Counted from the first letter of the stretch, positions 43,497-54,265 are shown. The stretch is 64,000 nucleotides of DNA from Pirellulales bacterium (GCA_019636345.1 JAHBXQ010000005.1:124001-188000), one strand, 5' to 3'. Notes: generated by a model from the letters alone, not told the origin. Translations and numbers: made by a program.

Positions 43497-43994
43497 CTAG
43501 TCTCGGAGGATCGAGTCCTCGCCTTCCTCGTCATCGTCGTCGAAATAGTCGGCGTCGGTCCAACTGTCGTCGGGAGGCGTCTCCTCGTCGGCGTCGTCGT
43601 CCTCGGCGTCGGTATCAACATCGTCGTCCTCGGCCGCGACGAGCGGGTCGTCGCTTGGCAGCACGTCCCCCAGCAGGCGAGCGATTTCGATCGACCGTTT
43701 GACCCCCATATCGAGCACAAACAGCAGCTTGGGGGTGTAGCGAGTGTCGATCCGCGCCGCCACTTTCTGCTGCAGGTAACCCGCGGCGCTGTTGAGGCCG
43801 TGCAGGCACAACTGCTGAGCTTGCTCGCTCCCCATGACCGACACGTTGACCTTGGCTTGGCGCATGTCCCCTGAAACCTCGACCGACGTCACCGTGACCC
43901 CCGCGATCCGCGGATCGCGTAAATCGGTCAAGATGGCCATGCTGACCACCTCGCGAATCGCCTCGGCGGCTTTGAGAGTGCGGCGGGAGGACAT
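43497..43994 (-). CDS. rbfA: Ribosome-binding factor A with acidic C-terminal extension
   Basis: Matures the 30S subunit by acting on the 5' end of 16S rRNA; 165 aa. The KH-like RbfA core is clear ([57 protein letters not shown]). The last ~45 residues are strongly acidic ([19 protein letters not shown]...), longer than in E. coli RbfA (133 aa). It follows infB by about 200 nt, the classic nusA-infB-rbfA order. Confidence 0.95.
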   Translation of the reverse strand: MSSRRTLKAAEAIREVVSMAILTDLRDPRIAGVTVTSVEVSGDMRQAKVNVSVMGSEQAQQLCLHGLNSAAGYLQQKVAARIDTRYTPKLLFVLDMGVKRSIEIARLLGDVLPSDDPLVAAEDDDVDTDAEDDDADEETPPDDSWTDADYFDDDDEEGEDSILRD

Positions 43995-44198
43995 GAATGA
44001 AGGCCGAAGGGAGACAGGCGAGGCGGAAAGGGAGCGTGGGCGGAAGCGGTTTGCGGAGCGATGCGGTCGGCGTTGTCGGTCGGAAAAAGGGAATGTGCGT
44101 CACGGAAGACTTGCGTCACGATCTCAGCGGCTCATCGCCGCCCTGCACATCGTCCTGACGTCCCACGGCCCCATCGTCCCGACATGCCGACCCGGCGT

Positions 44199-46913
44199 TC
44201 AATCGTCGAACTTGCGGCCAACCTCTTCCATGCGGTAGACCTCGAGAATGTCGGCCTCCTTCAGGTCGTTGAAACCGGAGAGCTTGATGCCGCACTCCAG
44301 GCCTTCGCGGACTTCCTTGGTGTCGTCCTTCTCGCGCCGCAGGGTGTCGATCGGATAGTCTCCCACGACCGTGTTGTCGCGGATGACCCGAGCCCGAGCG
44401 TTCCGCTCGACCGTGCCGGCCAGCACGCGGCACCCGGCCACAGTGCCGACCCGACTGATCTTGAACAACTGCTGCACCAGGGCCCGGCCGAGGTCGACCT
44501 CGCGCTGCTCGGGCCTGAGCATTCCTTCGAGGGCCGCCTTCAAGTCTTCGGTGATCTTGTAAATGATCTCGTACCGGCGAATCTGCACGCCCCGTTTGTC
44601 GGCCAGCGAGCGGGCCTTCTCGTCCGGCACGACGTTGAAACCGATGATGATCGCGTCCGACGCATCGGCGAGCGTGACGTCCGCCTCGCTGATCCCGCCG
44701 ACCGTGGCCTGCAGGATGCGGATCTTGACCTCGGGGTGTTCGAGCTTGCTGAGTTCCTTCTGAATCGCCTCGATCGAACCGCGGACGTCGGCCCGCAGGA
44801 TGACATTGAGCGTCTGCACCTCGGCGGCGCCTTCGAGTCGCTCGAACAGGTTTTCGAGCGTGACGTGCTCAGGGCCGGAGCCAAGGGCGCGGCTGCGGAG
44901 CGCGTGAGCCCGATCTTCGGCAATCTGGCGGGCCTGGGCGATGTCGTCGATCACGTAGAAGTGCTCGCCGGCGATTGGCGCCACGTCGAACCCGGAAATC
45001 GTCACCGGCATGCTCGGCCCGGCCGACTCGTGACGCGTCCGTCCGTCGAGCGTGTCGTAGAGCGCCTTGACGCGACCGTAGGAGTCGCCGCAGACGACCA
45101 CGTCGCCCACCCGCAGCGTGCCGTTGCCGACGATGCACTTGGCCATGACGCCGCGATCGGCGTCCAACTGGGCTTCCAAGCAGGTGCCGATGGCCGCCCG
45201 ATTCGGGTTCGCTTCGTACTCGTGCAGTTCCGCGACGGTGAGCAGCGTCTCGAGCAGGTCGTCGATCCCGTCCCCCTTCAGGGCGCTGGTCTTCACGACT
45301 TCCGTCTCGCCCCCCCACTCGCTGGGGAGCAAATCGGCGGCGGCGAGCTGCTGGTAGATGCGGTCGAAATCGGCTCCCGGCAGGTCGCATTTGTTGAGCG
45401 CAACGACGATCGGCACCTCGGCCGCGCGGGCGTGGCTGATCGCTTCCTCGGTCTGGGGCATGATGCCGTCGTCGGCGGCGACGACCAGCACCGCGATGTC
45501 GGTGACGTTGGCGCCGCGCGCCCGCATTTCGGTGAACGCTTCGTGGCCCGGGGTGTCGACGAAGGAGATCTTCCGACCGCCCTTGTCGATCTGATAGGCG
45601 CGGATGTGCTGCGTGATGCCGCCGCTCTCGCCGCTGACCACATTGATGCCGATGATCCGGTCCAACAGCGAAGTCTTGCCGTGGTCGACATGGCCGAGGA
45701 ACGTGATGACCGGCGGCCGCGGCAGCAAATCGGAATCCGCGTCGACCTGCTCGCGGATCGCATCGAGCATCTCGTCTTCAAGCGACTTCGCCTCGACGAA
45801 GTCCACGTTGGCGCCCAACTCGGCGACGATGAACTCGGTCAACTCGGGGTCGATCTGAGCGGTGATCGTCGTCATGACCCCTTCCTGCATCAGGAGACGC
45901 AGAATTTGGGCCGCGGGGACGCCGGCGGCCTCGGAGAGGTCGCGCACCGTACAGGGAAGCTCCAGCGTGACGCGGTCCTTGCGCGGGGCTGCGGTGCTGA
46001 CGCCGCTGCGGCGGGTGCGGCTCAGCCGACGCGACGGCCGGGACGAACCGGATTCATCCTCGCCGCTGCGGCCTCCCGTGCGACGCCGATTAAGCTGGCG
46101 CTGTTCGCGCCCGCCGAGCATGGGGGTTCCGTCTTCTTTGGCTTTGACCGTTCCCTTGCCCTTCTTGCCGCGGGACGCGTCCTTAGCCTCGGCCTCGCGT
46201 TCCTGCTTCGCCTTGTCGAGGGCATCCTCGTGACGCCGCAGGTGGGCGGCCAACGGCTTTGAACCCGCCTTGCTCGCCCGCAGGGCGTCGGCCGGGAGCT
46301 TCATGTCCGGTTTCTGCGCCGGCGGCTCGTTGCTGCGGGCGGCAGGGGTCGGCGGCTCGACGCTCGGAAGCGGCGCGAGCTTGATCGCGGGACGAGCCCG
46401 CGGCCCGCTCCCCGAGGGCTTGGCCGGTCGGCTCGTCGGCTTCGGTTCCGACAACACGGGGGGCCTGCCCATGGCGCCGCCTGGGCCGATGTAGTCGTCG
46501 CGGCGCATGACGCCGGCCAGCGGACCAGGCGATCGCGGACCGTCGTCGGCCTCGGCAGGGGTCTCCGCGACCTCCGGGGATTCCGCCTCGGCGGCGGGCG
46601 CCGGTTCCTCCGGCTCTTCCGACGGCTCGGCGCGCGGCGGAGTCGCCGGCTTAGGAGCGCTCAGCACCGGCATCTTCCCGACCCGGGCTCGCTCGCGCGG
46701 CCGTTCGGGAGCCAGCGGGGCCCCAGGTTCGTTTCGCGGAGCGGAACCGCCGCTCGGCTTGCTGAAGTGATCCTTGAGCTTGGCCACCTCGTCGTCGCTC
46801 AGGCTGGCCAATGCCGAGCCCTTGCCGCGGATGCCAATCTGCGTGCAGATATCGACCAGCTCTTTGCTGTCGACGTTCAGATCCTTCGCGAGGGAATAAA
46901 TTCGAACCGCCAA
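44199..46913 (-). CDS. infB: Translation initiation factor IF-2
   Basis: GTPase that places initiator tRNA on the 30S subunit, 904 aa. An IF2-N domain ([20 protein letters not shown]) is followed by a long Pro/Ala/Ser-rich linker to about residue 330. The G domain has G1 [15 protein letters not shown]3 DTPGHEAF and G4 NKCD, and domains II-IV run to the end. The start is a TTG at 46913 (coding MAVRIYSL), with GGAGAG 6-11 nt upstream; the nearby ATG is in another frame. It lies between nusA and rbfA, with about 140 nt to nusA. Confidence 0.96.
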   Translation of the reverse strand: MAVRIYSLAKDLNVDSKELVDICTQIGIRGKGSALASLSDDEVAKLKDHFSKPSGGSAPRNEPGAPLAPERPRERARVGKMPVLSAPKPATPPRAEPSEEPEEPAPAAEAESPEVAETPAEADDGPRSPGPLAGVMRRDDYIGPGGAMGRPPVLSEPKPTSRPAKPSGSGPRARPAIKLAPLPSVEPPTPAARSNEPPAQKPDMKLPADALRASKAGSKPLAAHLRRHEDALDKAKQEREAEAKDASRGKKGKGTVKAKEDGTPMLGGREQRQLNRRRTGGRSGEDESGSSRPSRRLSRTRRSGVSTAAPRKDRVTLELPCTVRDLSEAAGVPAAQILRLLMQEGVMTTITAQIDPELTEFIVAELGANVDFVEAKSLEDEMLDAIREQVDADSDLLPRPPVITFLGHVDHGKTSLLDRIIGINVVSGESGGITQHIRAYQIDKGGRKISFVDTPGHEAFTEMRARGANVTDIAVLVVAADDGIMPQTEEAISHARAAEVPIVVALNKCDLPGADFDRIYQQLAAADLLPSEWGGETEVVKTSALKGDGIDDLLETLLTVAELHEYEANPNRAAIGTCLEAQLDADRGVMAKCIVGNGTLRVGDVVVCGDSYGRVKALYDTLDGRTRHESAGPSMPVTISGFDVAPIAGEHFYVIDDIAQARQIAEDRAHALRSRALGSGPEHVTLENLFERLEGAAEVQTLNVILRADVRGSIEAIQKELSKLEHPEVKIRILQATVGGISEADVTLADASDAIIIGFNVVPDEKARSLADKRGVQIRRYEIIYKITEDLKAALEGMLRPEQREVDLGRALVQQLFKISRVGTVAGCRVLAGTVERNARARVIRDNTVVGDYPIDTLRREKDDTKEVREGLECGIKLSGFNDLKEADILEVYRMEEVGRKFDD

Positions 46914-47055
46914 GTTGTTCTCTCCATGTCGCCGGCCTACGGCGAGCTGCGCCCCGCGGGACGTCTCGGCCGGCGATCAACACCAGTAATTATCAACTCA
47001 CCATGAAAGGCGTCCTCCAAAAGCTGCGGCGCCAGCACGGCGACGCTCCTGTAGC

Positions 47056-48411
47056 TTACGACCCTTCCCTGTCGGCCGCTTCGTCCCCACCCTCGCTCGG
47101 GGAGGATTCCCCGTCCGATTGAGCGGCTTCTTCCGATTGTTCGTCCGGCTCGGGTTCGCCGCGGGCGGCCCGAGCGGCCGCCTCCTGGGCGGCGATTTCC
47201 GCCTCGATCGCATCCAGCCGATCCTGCTCCCGCTTCGCCCGGCGAGCCTCCGCGGCCGCAGCCTCGGCCTCTTCGGCCCGGGAGTCCGCCTGCTCGACGA
47301 TCAGATCGACCTGCTCCTCGGTCAGCCCCCCCATCGCCATCAGAGCGTCAGGTTCGATCACCGCCAAGTCGTCGTAGCTGAGGAAGCCTTCTTCCACCAG
47401 TCGTTCGGCAAGTTCAACAGTCATCCCCTCGAGCGAACTGAAGCCCGTGACCGCGCGATCGATCGACTCGGCCAGTTCGTCCTGGGTCATAATCTCAATG
47501 TCCCAGCCCGAAAGCTTGGTCGCCAGCCGAACGTTCTGCCCGCGACGACCGATCGCCAACGACAATTGATCCTCGCGCACTAGGACGATCGCTCGGCCCA
47601 TCATGCGGCAGAGGATGACCTGCTCGACCTCGGCCGGCTGCAGGGCGTTGGGAATGAGGTTTTCGACGTTGTCGTCCCAGCGGACGATGTCAATCCGCTC
47701 CCCCCCGAGTTCGTCGACGATATTCTTGATGCGATTGCCCCGCACGCCGACGCACGCCCCTACGCAATCGACGCGCGAGTCGCTGCTGCTGACGGCGACC
47801 TTGGAACGATACCCTGGCTCGCGAGCCAGGGCCCGGACCTCGATCACCCCGTCGGCGATTTCGGGAATCTCTTGCTCGAACAGCCGTTGCACGAGCGCGG
47901 GATGGGCCCGGCTGAGAATCACCTTCACCCGGCTGCCGCTCTTGCGGACCTCGTACACGGTGCACCGCACCCGTTCGTTGACGTGGTGCGTCTCGCCGGG
48001 AATTTGCTCGCTGCGCGGGAGGATCGCCTCGACGTTGCTCAGCGTGACGGTCGCGGCGCCGCCGTCGTACCGATGAACGACCCCGCTGATCATCTCGCCG
48101 ATCAACTCGGTGTATTCGTCGAACAGGGCGTCGCGTTCCGCTTCGCGAATCTTTTGGATCATCACCTGCTTGGCGGTCTGGGCGCCAATGCGCCCGACGG
48201 TCTCTTCCGAGTCGAGCGGCTCGCCGTCGCAGGAGGCGGTGATCTGACCGCTGGCGCGGTCGATAATCACCTGGATGTCGGACTCTTCGCCGTAATGCTT
48301 CTTCGCCGCCGAGACGAGCGCAGCCTCGATCCCCTCGAAGACAATCTCTTTGTCAATGTTCTTGTCGCGGTGGATCGCGTCGACGATCCGCAACACTTCG
48401 GCGGCATTCAT
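47056..48411 (-). CDS. nusA: Transcription termination/antitermination factor NusA
   Basis: RNA polymerase-associated factor, 451 aa. The N-terminal domain ([20 protein letters not shown]) precedes an S1 domain, two KH domains ([43 protein letters not shown]) and a helix-hairpin-helix-like acidic repeat ([20 protein letters not shown]). A highly charged tail ends it (Ala/Glu-rich). ATG 48411 was chosen over the frame to 48456. The usual upstream rimP is absent. A 29-bp dyad lies about 225 nt upstream. Confidence 0.95.
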   Translation of the reverse strand: MNAAEVLRIVDAIHRDKNIDKEIVFEGIEAALVSAAKKHYGEESDIQVIIDRASGQITASCDGEPLDSEETVGRIGAQTAKQVMIQKIREAERDALFDEYTELIGEMISGVVHRYDGGAATVTLSNVEAILPRSEQIPGETHHVNERVRCTVYEVRKSGSRVKVILSRAHPALVQRLFEQEIPEIADGVIEVRALAREPGYRSKVAVSSSDSRVDCVGACVGVRGNRIKNIVDELGGERIDIVRWDDNVENLIPNALQPAEVEQVILCRMMGRAIVLVREDQLSLAIGRRGQNVRLATKLSGWDIEIMTQDELAESIDRAVTGFSSLEGMTVELAERLVEEGFLSYDDLAVIEPDALMAMGGLTEEQVDLIVEQADSRAEEAEAAAAEARRAKREQDRLDAIEAEIAAQEAAARAARGEPEPDEQSEEAAQSDGESSPSEGGDEAADREGS

Positions 48412-48811
48412 GGGCGGGGCTTTCTCGCGGCGTATTTCGCCCGCCGCGCGGGCCAATCAAGTTGTCCGAATTGTCCGATCCAGGCTTCTAGTTTCGCAAA
48501 CTCTTCGCATCCTGCGGCGAGAGCGGCTGGTGCGCAGACCGCAAGCGCCAAGCCGGAGCGACCGGCTCGCGCTTCGCGTCATGCACTACTGCTGCAAACC
48601 GAGGCCGGAAGGCCCCGTTTGTCGCGAAACTTCTTTTACCAACGGCACTTAGTGCAATTGGTAATCTGGTTAGGTTATCGGGGCAAATTGCGAGTGTCAA
48701 GCGGCCGAAACCGGGCTGCGCACGCTGTTTACGCCCCACGCGACGCTTCTACCAACCGACGGCTCACTTGACGCCGGCGAGGGCAGTGCGTCGCGTTTCG
48801 CTGTGGCTTGC
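48412..48811. other. 400-bp intergenic region upstream of nusA
   Basis: Holds the presumed nusA promoter region, including an A/T-rich patch around 48630-48690 with a 29-bp dyad. No rimP-like frame is found here. Confidence 0.4.
48636..48664. promoter_or_regulatory. 29-bp dyad upstream of nusA
   Basis: Outer arms TTACCAA (48636-48642) / TTGGTAA (48658-48664) and inner GCAC (48645-48648) / GTGC (48652-48655) around TTA. It could be an operator or an RNA structure in the nusA leader. Confidence 0.45.
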
Positions 48812-50113
48812 TCAGCCGCGGCCGACGACTAACGCCGCGGCTTGTCCCTGCGGCGTTGCACTGAGTTTGAGAAACGTCTCGCCGCACGGATCGCCATGGC
48901 GGCTCGCCCGCACCGGGCAGGCCGGGTCGGCCTCGGTGAAATTGAGCGTGCCGAACAGCGACCCGGCCGGCCACGACAGCAGGCTGGCGATGAGCTCGAC
49001 CACTCCGCTGCCGGCGCCCAGGTTGCCGAAATAGCTCTTGGCCGCGGCGACCGGAGCGGTCGCGGCAGCCGTCCCCAGGAGCCGGCCGATCGCGGTCGCC
49101 TCGGCCTCGTCTCCTGCGCGATCGCCCAGGGCGTGGGCGTTCACGTGCCCCAGCGCAGCGCCGTCGATCCCCGCGTCGGCCAGCGCCTGCCGCCCTGCCG
49201 CGGCGAAGGCGTCCGCCTTGCGCGCAACCAAGTTCGCGTCGGCCACCGCGGCGCTGCCGGTGCCAAGGATCTCGCCGTAGATCGTCGCCCCGCGGGCGAG
49301 CGCGGCCTCGCGCTCTTCCAGCATCACGGCGCCGGCGCCTTCGCCGCAGACCATGCCGGTGCGGCGGCGATCGAACGGCCGGCAAGCCGTGGCGGCGTCC
49401 AACGCGGGATCAGCCAGTTCTTCGGTCTGGGTCGCATGGATCGTCTTGAACGAATGAATGCGCGTCCCCGTGGCGCCGGCCAGCATCGCATCGGCGTGGC
49501 CGCGCTCGATCGTCTGGGCCGCTTCGCGAATCGCCAACACCCCCGACGCTTCCCGCATTGTGAGCGAGTTGTTCGGTCCGCGCAGGTCGTTGAAGATCGC
49601 AATGTGGCTGGCGGGCATGTTGGGCAGGTAATTGAGCATCCACAGGGGATTCATCTCCCTGAGGCCCTCGGTCCCCCACTGCTCGTAGACCAGCCCTCCG
49701 GCAGCGACGCCGCACTTGATCATCCCCGCGAGCAAGTCGTCGGGGGGGCTGAGCATGTAGTCGCTGCCGAACACGACGCCGACTCGCTCCGGGACGCGCT
49801 CGACCAGAGCCGAGCGCGCCAGCGCCTGCTGCGCCGCGGCGACGGCCATCATCGATTCGCGGCACATCATTTTGAGCGCCTTGCGGATCGACTTCTTCAT
49901 GTCCTTGTCGAGTTCGCCGAAGTTGTCGATGTCGCCGGTGAACTCGCGGGCCTCGCCTCCGTAGGTCACAAGCCCTTCGAGCGGGGGGATTGTCGTCAGC
50001 GGGGCGACGCCGCTCGTCCCCGCTGCCAGCGCGGTCGCCAGCGCTTCGGCGGAATTGCCCAGCGGCGAGACGACCCCCAGCCCGGTGATGACGACGCGGC
50101 GACCAGCGGACAT
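48812..50113 (-). CDS. Beta-ketoacyl synthase-like protein with altered active site
   Basis: Thiolase-fold protein of 433 aa, clearly homologous to FabF by its start (RRVVITGLGVVSPLGN) and its end. Aligned on FabF, the acyl-accepting Cys163 is Glu188 (LTMREASGV for TACASAT). The first His is kept as H327 (VNAHALGD), while the second His is Asn364 (KSYFGNLGAG for KSQLGH). Loss of the nucleophile with one His retained recalls chain-length factors and KSQ decarboxylases, which carry Gln there. It should be unable to condense acyl groups alone. It lies about 2.1 kb from fabF on the same strand, with a hypothetical gene on the opposite strand and an exported protein between them. Confidence 0.88.
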   Translation of the reverse strand: MSAGRRVVITGLGVVSPLGNSAEALATALAAGTSGVAPLTTIPPLEGLVTYGGEAREFTGDIDNFGELDKDMKKSIRKALKMMCRESMMAVAAAQQALARSALVERVPERVGVVFGSDYMLSPPDDLLAGMIKCGVAAGGLVYEQWGTEGLREMNPLWMLNYLPNMPASHIAIFNDLRGPNNSLTMREASGVLAIREAAQTIERGHADAMLAGATGTRIHSFKTIHATQTEELADPALDAATACRPFDRRRTGMVCGEGAGAVMLEEREAALARGATIYGEILGTGSAAVADANLVARKADAFAAAGRQALADAGIDGAALGHVNAHALGDRAGDEAEATAIGRLLGTAAATAPVAAAKSYFGNLGAGSGVVELIASLLSWPAGSLFGTLNFTEADPACPVRASRHGDPCGETFLKLSATPQGQAAALVVGRG

Positions 50114-50302
50114 GGCAGTGTTCGTAGGGAGAGGGCAGGCGATCCAACAGCACGAACCGCCCAAGATACCCCGCCCGGGAAGGCAGGACTAGGTCGCGAC
50201 GGGGGCGGCCTCTGCGGCGTGCGAGCAAGCTTCTCGGGTGAATCGCACCTTGATTGTCCGCCGCCGCGAACCTCCGTCGCGGCCGGCGCCTCCTCCCCGG
50301 CT

Positions 50303-50698
50303 ATGGAACCGCACGTCGAAACCCGCCCGAAACGTACTCGCCGCGGCCCGGCTCTTGCCAAGCCGCTGGCGCCAGAGGACGTGCGCCTCGGGGACTTCGT
50401 GGCCGTGCTGAGTTGCACGGTGCAATGGCCGTCGTGGCTTTGGAACTGCGGCTCCGCGTGGGACGGCGCCCGCTCCGAAGTCGTCCGGACGGACTGCCTG
50501 CCTCCGAGCGAACAGCAGACGCCGCTGAAGGTTCTGGCGGCCTGCCTGCCGTTTGTGCTCGTGAAGGACCCGGTCGGCGAAGTGCAGACGCTCGACCTGC
50601 GGCAAGTCCGCATCGCGCGCCTGGACGAGCCCTATGCTCGGTGCGCGTGGAGGAAACTCAAACGGCACGCGAAGCGGTCGAAGAAACTGCGGCTGTAA
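50303..50698 (+). CDS. Conserved-looking basic protein of unknown function
   Basis: Protein of 131 aa. The body reads LAPEDVRLGDFVAVLSCTVQ, SWLWNCGSAWDG, LPPSEQQTPLKVLAACLPFV, then LDLRQVRIARLDEPYARCAW and a very basic end (KRHAKRSKKLRL). It may be a small beta-barrel like those in planctomycete hypothetical proteins. No family was recognised. ATG 50303 was taken because upstream codons belong to the antisense of the ketoacyl-synthase-like gene. No Shine-Dalgarno site. Confidence 0.65.
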   Translation: MEPHVETRPKRTRRGPALAKPLAPEDVRLGDFVAVLSCTVQWPSWLWNCGSAWDGARSEVVRTDCLPPSEQQTPLKVLAACLPFVLVKDPVGEVQTLDLRQVRIARLDEPYARCAWRKLKRHAKRSKKLRL

Positions 50699-50841
50699 AG
50701 AAACGTGACTTCGCGTCAGAGGAGCCGCTGGCGCCGCACACGGCGAGTCTCGAAGAACCGCCTTTCATGGTTCCTCGGGAGCTAGCGCCCGCCGCTCACG
50801 GAAAACTTCTCGGAGGAAACCGGACCGGTCCGCCGCGACGC

Positions 50842-52140
50842 TCAATACCGCCCGTGGAACGTCCGCTCCAGCCGCGACGCCGTGGCAGGCGTCGTCGGGG
50901 CGGACGCGGCGCCGGGGGCCGCTTGGACGCTTGTGGCCGGGCCGGTGCTTTCGACCATCAACAACGCGTCGGCGCGAGGGGCCGTCTTGGGAAGCGGCAG
51001 CATGTCGGTCACCACGTTCGGCTTGTCGGGCCCGGGCGCGGCGACCACTCCCATCGACAACAGCAGCACGCTGTCGGTCGGCCAGCGGAATCGCTCGTGC
51101 AATTCGACCATGGTCATCTGCGGCACTTCGATCTGGGCCCGTTGATTCGGCGCCACGGGCGAAGGGACCTCGAGTTGCACGGGGATCATCTTCTCGACCT
51201 GGCAAAGCCGCAGCTTGACGACCGCGTCGGTCGTGCGGGTGTCGAGCGACAACAGCGGACTGAACTCCAACGAGAATCCCTCGTCGAGCTGCCCCAGTTC
51301 GGGCTGATAGCCGGGCCAAGCGTTCTGCGTTCGGAGCACCCCCTTGGTGTACGAGCGGGGCTGCATCGTCGAGATCACAAGCGACTGGCCGTTCAGCACC
51401 ACTTGGTGCGGGATGTTGTGCTCGCGAAAATCGGTCCGGCGGCGCATTTCGCCCAAGAGGACGGCGGCATCTTCGCGAGCCATGATCCAACCCTGCACCC
51501 CCGGCGACTGGACCGAGATCGGCGTCATCAGCGGCAGCGCCCGGGCCCGCCAATTGGGATACTTCAGCGTCACGATTCGCAGCCCGAAGCCGTGACTCTC
51601 GGCCTGATTGTTCACGAACCGGTCGACCACGTCGGCGACCACGCCGTGCATCTGCGGCGTGTGGTAAACCCGCAGCGACTTACGATCGGCCGACAACAGC
51701 CCCACGGGAGTGGTGTGCCAAGTCTCGTAGCCGGTTTCGCGCAAGATCCAGTCGACGATCGCCTGCTCGGGCTGAGCTGATCCAGTCATCCGCACCGTAT
51801 ACGGAGTGATGTCGTACTCGCGCCACACTTGGCCGTGCTCGTCGGGAAGCTTCGCGGGACCGCCCGTGACCTGAGCCCGCGTCGGCTGCGGACCCGACGG
51901 GGTCGCCGTCGGCGCCAGAGGCTGAGCCGGATCGGTCCCTGGAGCAACCGCCGGTTGCGCCGCGGGCTGCTGTTGAGGAGCCGCCTGATAGGGCGTGTTC
52001 GTCGGCGCCTCGCCGTAGCGGCTGGCCGCGTCGGCGACCAACTGCCCCTCGGCCGGCGGTCGCCAACTCGACGATTGTCCCCAGACGGTCTCGGCGACGA
52101 GCGTTAGCGACGCGACGAAAACAGCGCAGCGCACGAGCAT
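50842..52140 (-). CDS. Exported protein of unknown function with Pro/Gln-rich linker
   Basis: Exported protein of 432 aa. A signal peptide (RCAVFVASLTLVAETVWG) is followed by a Pro/Gln/Ala-rich linker (residues ~30-90, with YQAAPQQQPAAQPAVAPG). The globular part contains YDITPYTVRMTGSAQPEQAI, LSADRKSLRVYHTPQMHGVV and NGQSLVISTMQPRSYTKGV, suggesting alpha/beta secretin-N-like modules; this is a weak impression. No anchor is visible. ATG 52140 has GGGAG 9-13 nt upstream. A TATACT box with a C-rich flank lies about 51 nt upstream. Confidence 0.75.
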   Translation of the reverse strand: MLVRCAVFVASLTLVAETVWGQSSSWRPPAEGQLVADAASRYGEAPTNTPYQAAPQQQPAAQPAVAPGTDPAQPLAPTATPSGPQPTRAQVTGGPAKLPDEHGQVWREYDITPYTVRMTGSAQPEQAIVDWILRETGYETWHTTPVGLLSADRKSLRVYHTPQMHGVVADVVDRFVNNQAESHGFGLRIVTLKYPNWRARALPLMTPISVQSPGVQGWIMAREDAAVLLGEMRRRTDFREHNIPHQVVLNGQSLVISTMQPRSYTKGVLRTQNAWPGYQPELGQLDEGFSLEFSPLLSLDTRTTDAVVKLRLCQVEKMIPVQLEVPSPVAPNQRAQIEVPQMTMVELHERFRWPTDSVLLLSMGVVAAPGPDKPNVVTDMLPLPKTAPRADALLMVESTGPATSVQAAPGAASAPTTPATASRLERTFHGRY

Positions 52141-52190
52141 CAACAGCACTCCCTACCCACAAGAACTCGGGGGCCCGAAATTGGGGCGGG

Positions 52191-52196
52191 AGTATA
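52191..52196 (-). promoter_or_regulatory. TATACT -10-like element before the 50842-52140 gene
   Basis: The minus strand reads TATACTCCCGCCCC about 51 nt before ATG 52140, close to the sequences upstream of the PEGA and 56945 genes. Confidence 0.5.
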
Positions 52197-52256
52197 GGAA
52201 GCCCAGGCAGCGCCGACAAGGGCGGCGGCGGGTGCTAGCGGCGACGGGGCGCCGCG

Positions 52257-53495
52257 CTACTCGATCGCTCCGGCGATGATCGACGCGTTGTGCCCGCCGA
52301 AGCCGAAACTGTTGCTCATCACCCGCGAGATCTTCCGCTGTTGCGGCTCGTTGGGGGTGTAATTGAGATCGCAGTCGGGATCGGGGGTTTGCAGATTGAT
52401 CGTCGGCGGGCAAACCTGATCGCGGATCGCCAGCACGCTCAGGACAAGCTCGACCCCGCCGCTGGCGCCCAGCAGGTGGCCAAGTTGGCTTTTCGTGCTC
52501 GACACGTTCAGTTCGTAGGCGTGGCCGTTGAAGACTCGCTTCACGGCCCCGGTTTCGGCCTTGTCCCCCAGCGGGGTGCTCGTGCCGTGGGCGTTGATGT
52601 AGTCAATCGCCGTGGGGTCGAGCCGGGCGTCGCGGAGCGCCCCGGACATGGCCCGGGCGGCGCCAGTCCCCTCGGCGTCAGGCTGGGTGATGTGCCCCGC
52701 GTCGGCGCTGGCGCCGTAGCCCAGCACCTCGGCCAGGATGTTCGCCCCGCGGGCGCGGGCGTGCTCCAGCTCCTCGAAGACCAGGATCCCGGCGCCCTCG
52801 CTCAGCACAAATCCGTCGCGGTCGGAATCGAACGGCCGGCTCGCCCGTTGGGGATCGTCGTTGCGTTCGGAGAGGGCCTTCATGTTCATGAATCCCGACA
52901 AACCGATCGGCGTCACGGCGGCCTCGGCGCCGCCGGTGACCATCACGTCGGCGTCGTCGTACTGGATCGCTTTGAAGGCGTCCCCCATGGCGTTGGTGGC
53001 GCTGGCGCAGGCGGTGGCGACGGCGTAGTTGGGACCGCGCAAACCGAAGCGGATCGAGATATGCCCGCTCGCCGCGTTGAGCATGAGCTTGGGAATCGTG
53101 AAGGCGCTGACCCGGTCGGGGCCCTTGAGGATCAGCCGCCGCTCCTGCTCTTCGATTTCGTTGAGCCCGCCGATCCCCGAGCCGACGATCGCCCCGCAGC
53201 GAAAGGGGTCTTCCTTGGAGAAATCAAGCCCCGATTGAGCGACCGCATCGATGGCGGCGACCAGCGCGAACTGCGTGAAGCGGTCGATGCGCTTCGCATC
53301 CTTGGCCTCGACGTAACCGTCGGTCGACCAATTGCGCACCTCGCCGCCGAAGTGCACCTTGTAGTCGGACGTGTCAAAGCATTCGAGCGGCCCGATGCCG
53401 CTCTCGCCCGCCAGACAACGCTTCCACAGGTCGGCGACGTTGTTGCCCAGCGGGGTGACGACGCCCGTTCCAGTAATGACGACGCGACGCTTCAT
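52257..53495 (-). CDS. fabF: Beta-ketoacyl-ACP synthase II
   Basis: Condensing enzyme elongating acyl-ACP with malonyl-ACP, 412 aa. The catalytic triad fits E. coli numbering exactly: Cys163 (TACASATNAM), His303 (NAHGTSTPLG) and His340 (KSQLGHLLGA). It is downstream of acpP by about 240 nt, with a strong hairpin-T terminator between them, so it may have its own promoter or depend on partial read-through. Confidence 0.96.
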   Translation of the reverse strand: MKRRVVITGTGVVTPLGNNVADLWKRCLAGESGIGPLECFDTSDYKVHFGGEVRNWSTDGYVEAKDAKRIDRFTQFALVAAIDAVAQSGLDFSKEDPFRCGAIVGSGIGGLNEIEEQERRLILKGPDRVSAFTIPKLMLNAASGHISIRFGLRGPNYAVATACASATNAMGDAFKAIQYDDADVMVTGGAEAAVTPIGLSGFMNMKALSERNDDPQRASRPFDSDRDGFVLSEGAGILVFEELEHARARGANILAEVLGYGASADAGHITQPDAEGTGAARAMSGALRDARLDPTAIDYINAHGTSTPLGDKAETGAVKRVFNGHAYELNVSSTKSQLGHLLGASGGVELVLSVLAIRDQVCPPTINLQTPDPDCDLNYTPNEPQQRKISRVMSNSFGFGGHNASIIAGAIE

Positions 53496-53650
53496 GATGC
53501 AATGGGGAGGCTGGATTGGCGGCCGGTGAATCGACTACGGAGACGCAAAGAGCACGGTGTCGTCGCCTAGGACGGGGGAGCGCGAAATCTCGCCGGACCT
53601 CGGTGTTCCCGCAATCTCCGCAGCGTTCGCTCGGTTCGGCAAAATGTTCC

Positions 53651-53689
53651 AAAAAAACACGGCGGCGCGAAAACTTTCGCGCCGCCGTG
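53651..53689 (-). terminator. Strong terminator on the minus strand between acpP and fabF
   Basis: On the minus strand the arms CACGGCGGCGCGAAA (53689-53675) and TTTCGCGCCGCCGTG (53672-53658) form a near-perfect stem and are followed by seven T residues. It lies about 50 nt after the acpP stop. Confidence 0.9.
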
Positions 53690-53737
53690 GGGAGATCGAG
53701 TCGTGTGGCGCGGCGTTCGCAGTGAACGCGGGGATCG

Positions 53738-53977
53738 CTACTTGCCGGAGTTCTTCTCAATGAATTCCACGGCCTGACCGACGGTCTGAATCTTCTCCGC
53801 CGCGTCGTCGGGAATGTTGATGTCGAACTCCTCTTCGAGCTCCATGACCAACTCGACAGTGTCGAGCGAGTCGGCGCCCAGGTCGTTCACGAACGAGGTG
53901 TCAGGCGTGATCTTGTCTTTGTCGACGCCAAGCTGCTCAGAAACGATGTCGGTCACGCGCTCAAGGACTGAGGCCAC
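53738..53977 (-). CDS. acpP: Acyl carrier protein
   Basis: 79-aa carrier of acyl chains. The phosphopantetheine site is [19 protein letters not shown] (Ser in DSL). It lies between fabG and fabF in the fab cluster on the minus strand and ends at a strong terminator. GGAGG lies 7-11 nt before the ATG. Confidence 0.97.
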   Translation of the reverse strand: MASVLERVTDIVSEQLGVDKDKITPDTSFVNDLGADSLDTVELVMELEEEFDINIPDDAAEKIQTVGQAVEFIEKNSGK

Positions 53978-54265
53978 GATATGGTCCTCCTTGGAACCCC
54001 AGGATGTGTCAGCGGCCGCAGGCCGGCAGGAATCAGCGGACTTCGCCCGCAGCGGCGTCGAAGAGCCCCAAGGGACCGCGACGGATGCGGAAGCTCATTA
54101 AAATAGAGCGGTTGTGCGAAGGAGGTCAAGTTGTAGCGTCTCGCCGGGGGGCTGTCCAGGTCGCCCCGTCGGCGCCAGGAGCCGTGTTTGGGCGCTGTGG
54201 TCGCGGCTCTCGGAGACGCGATTCCGGTCTCGGAGAGACCGGGCTGCAGCAGCGGTCAGGCCGTT

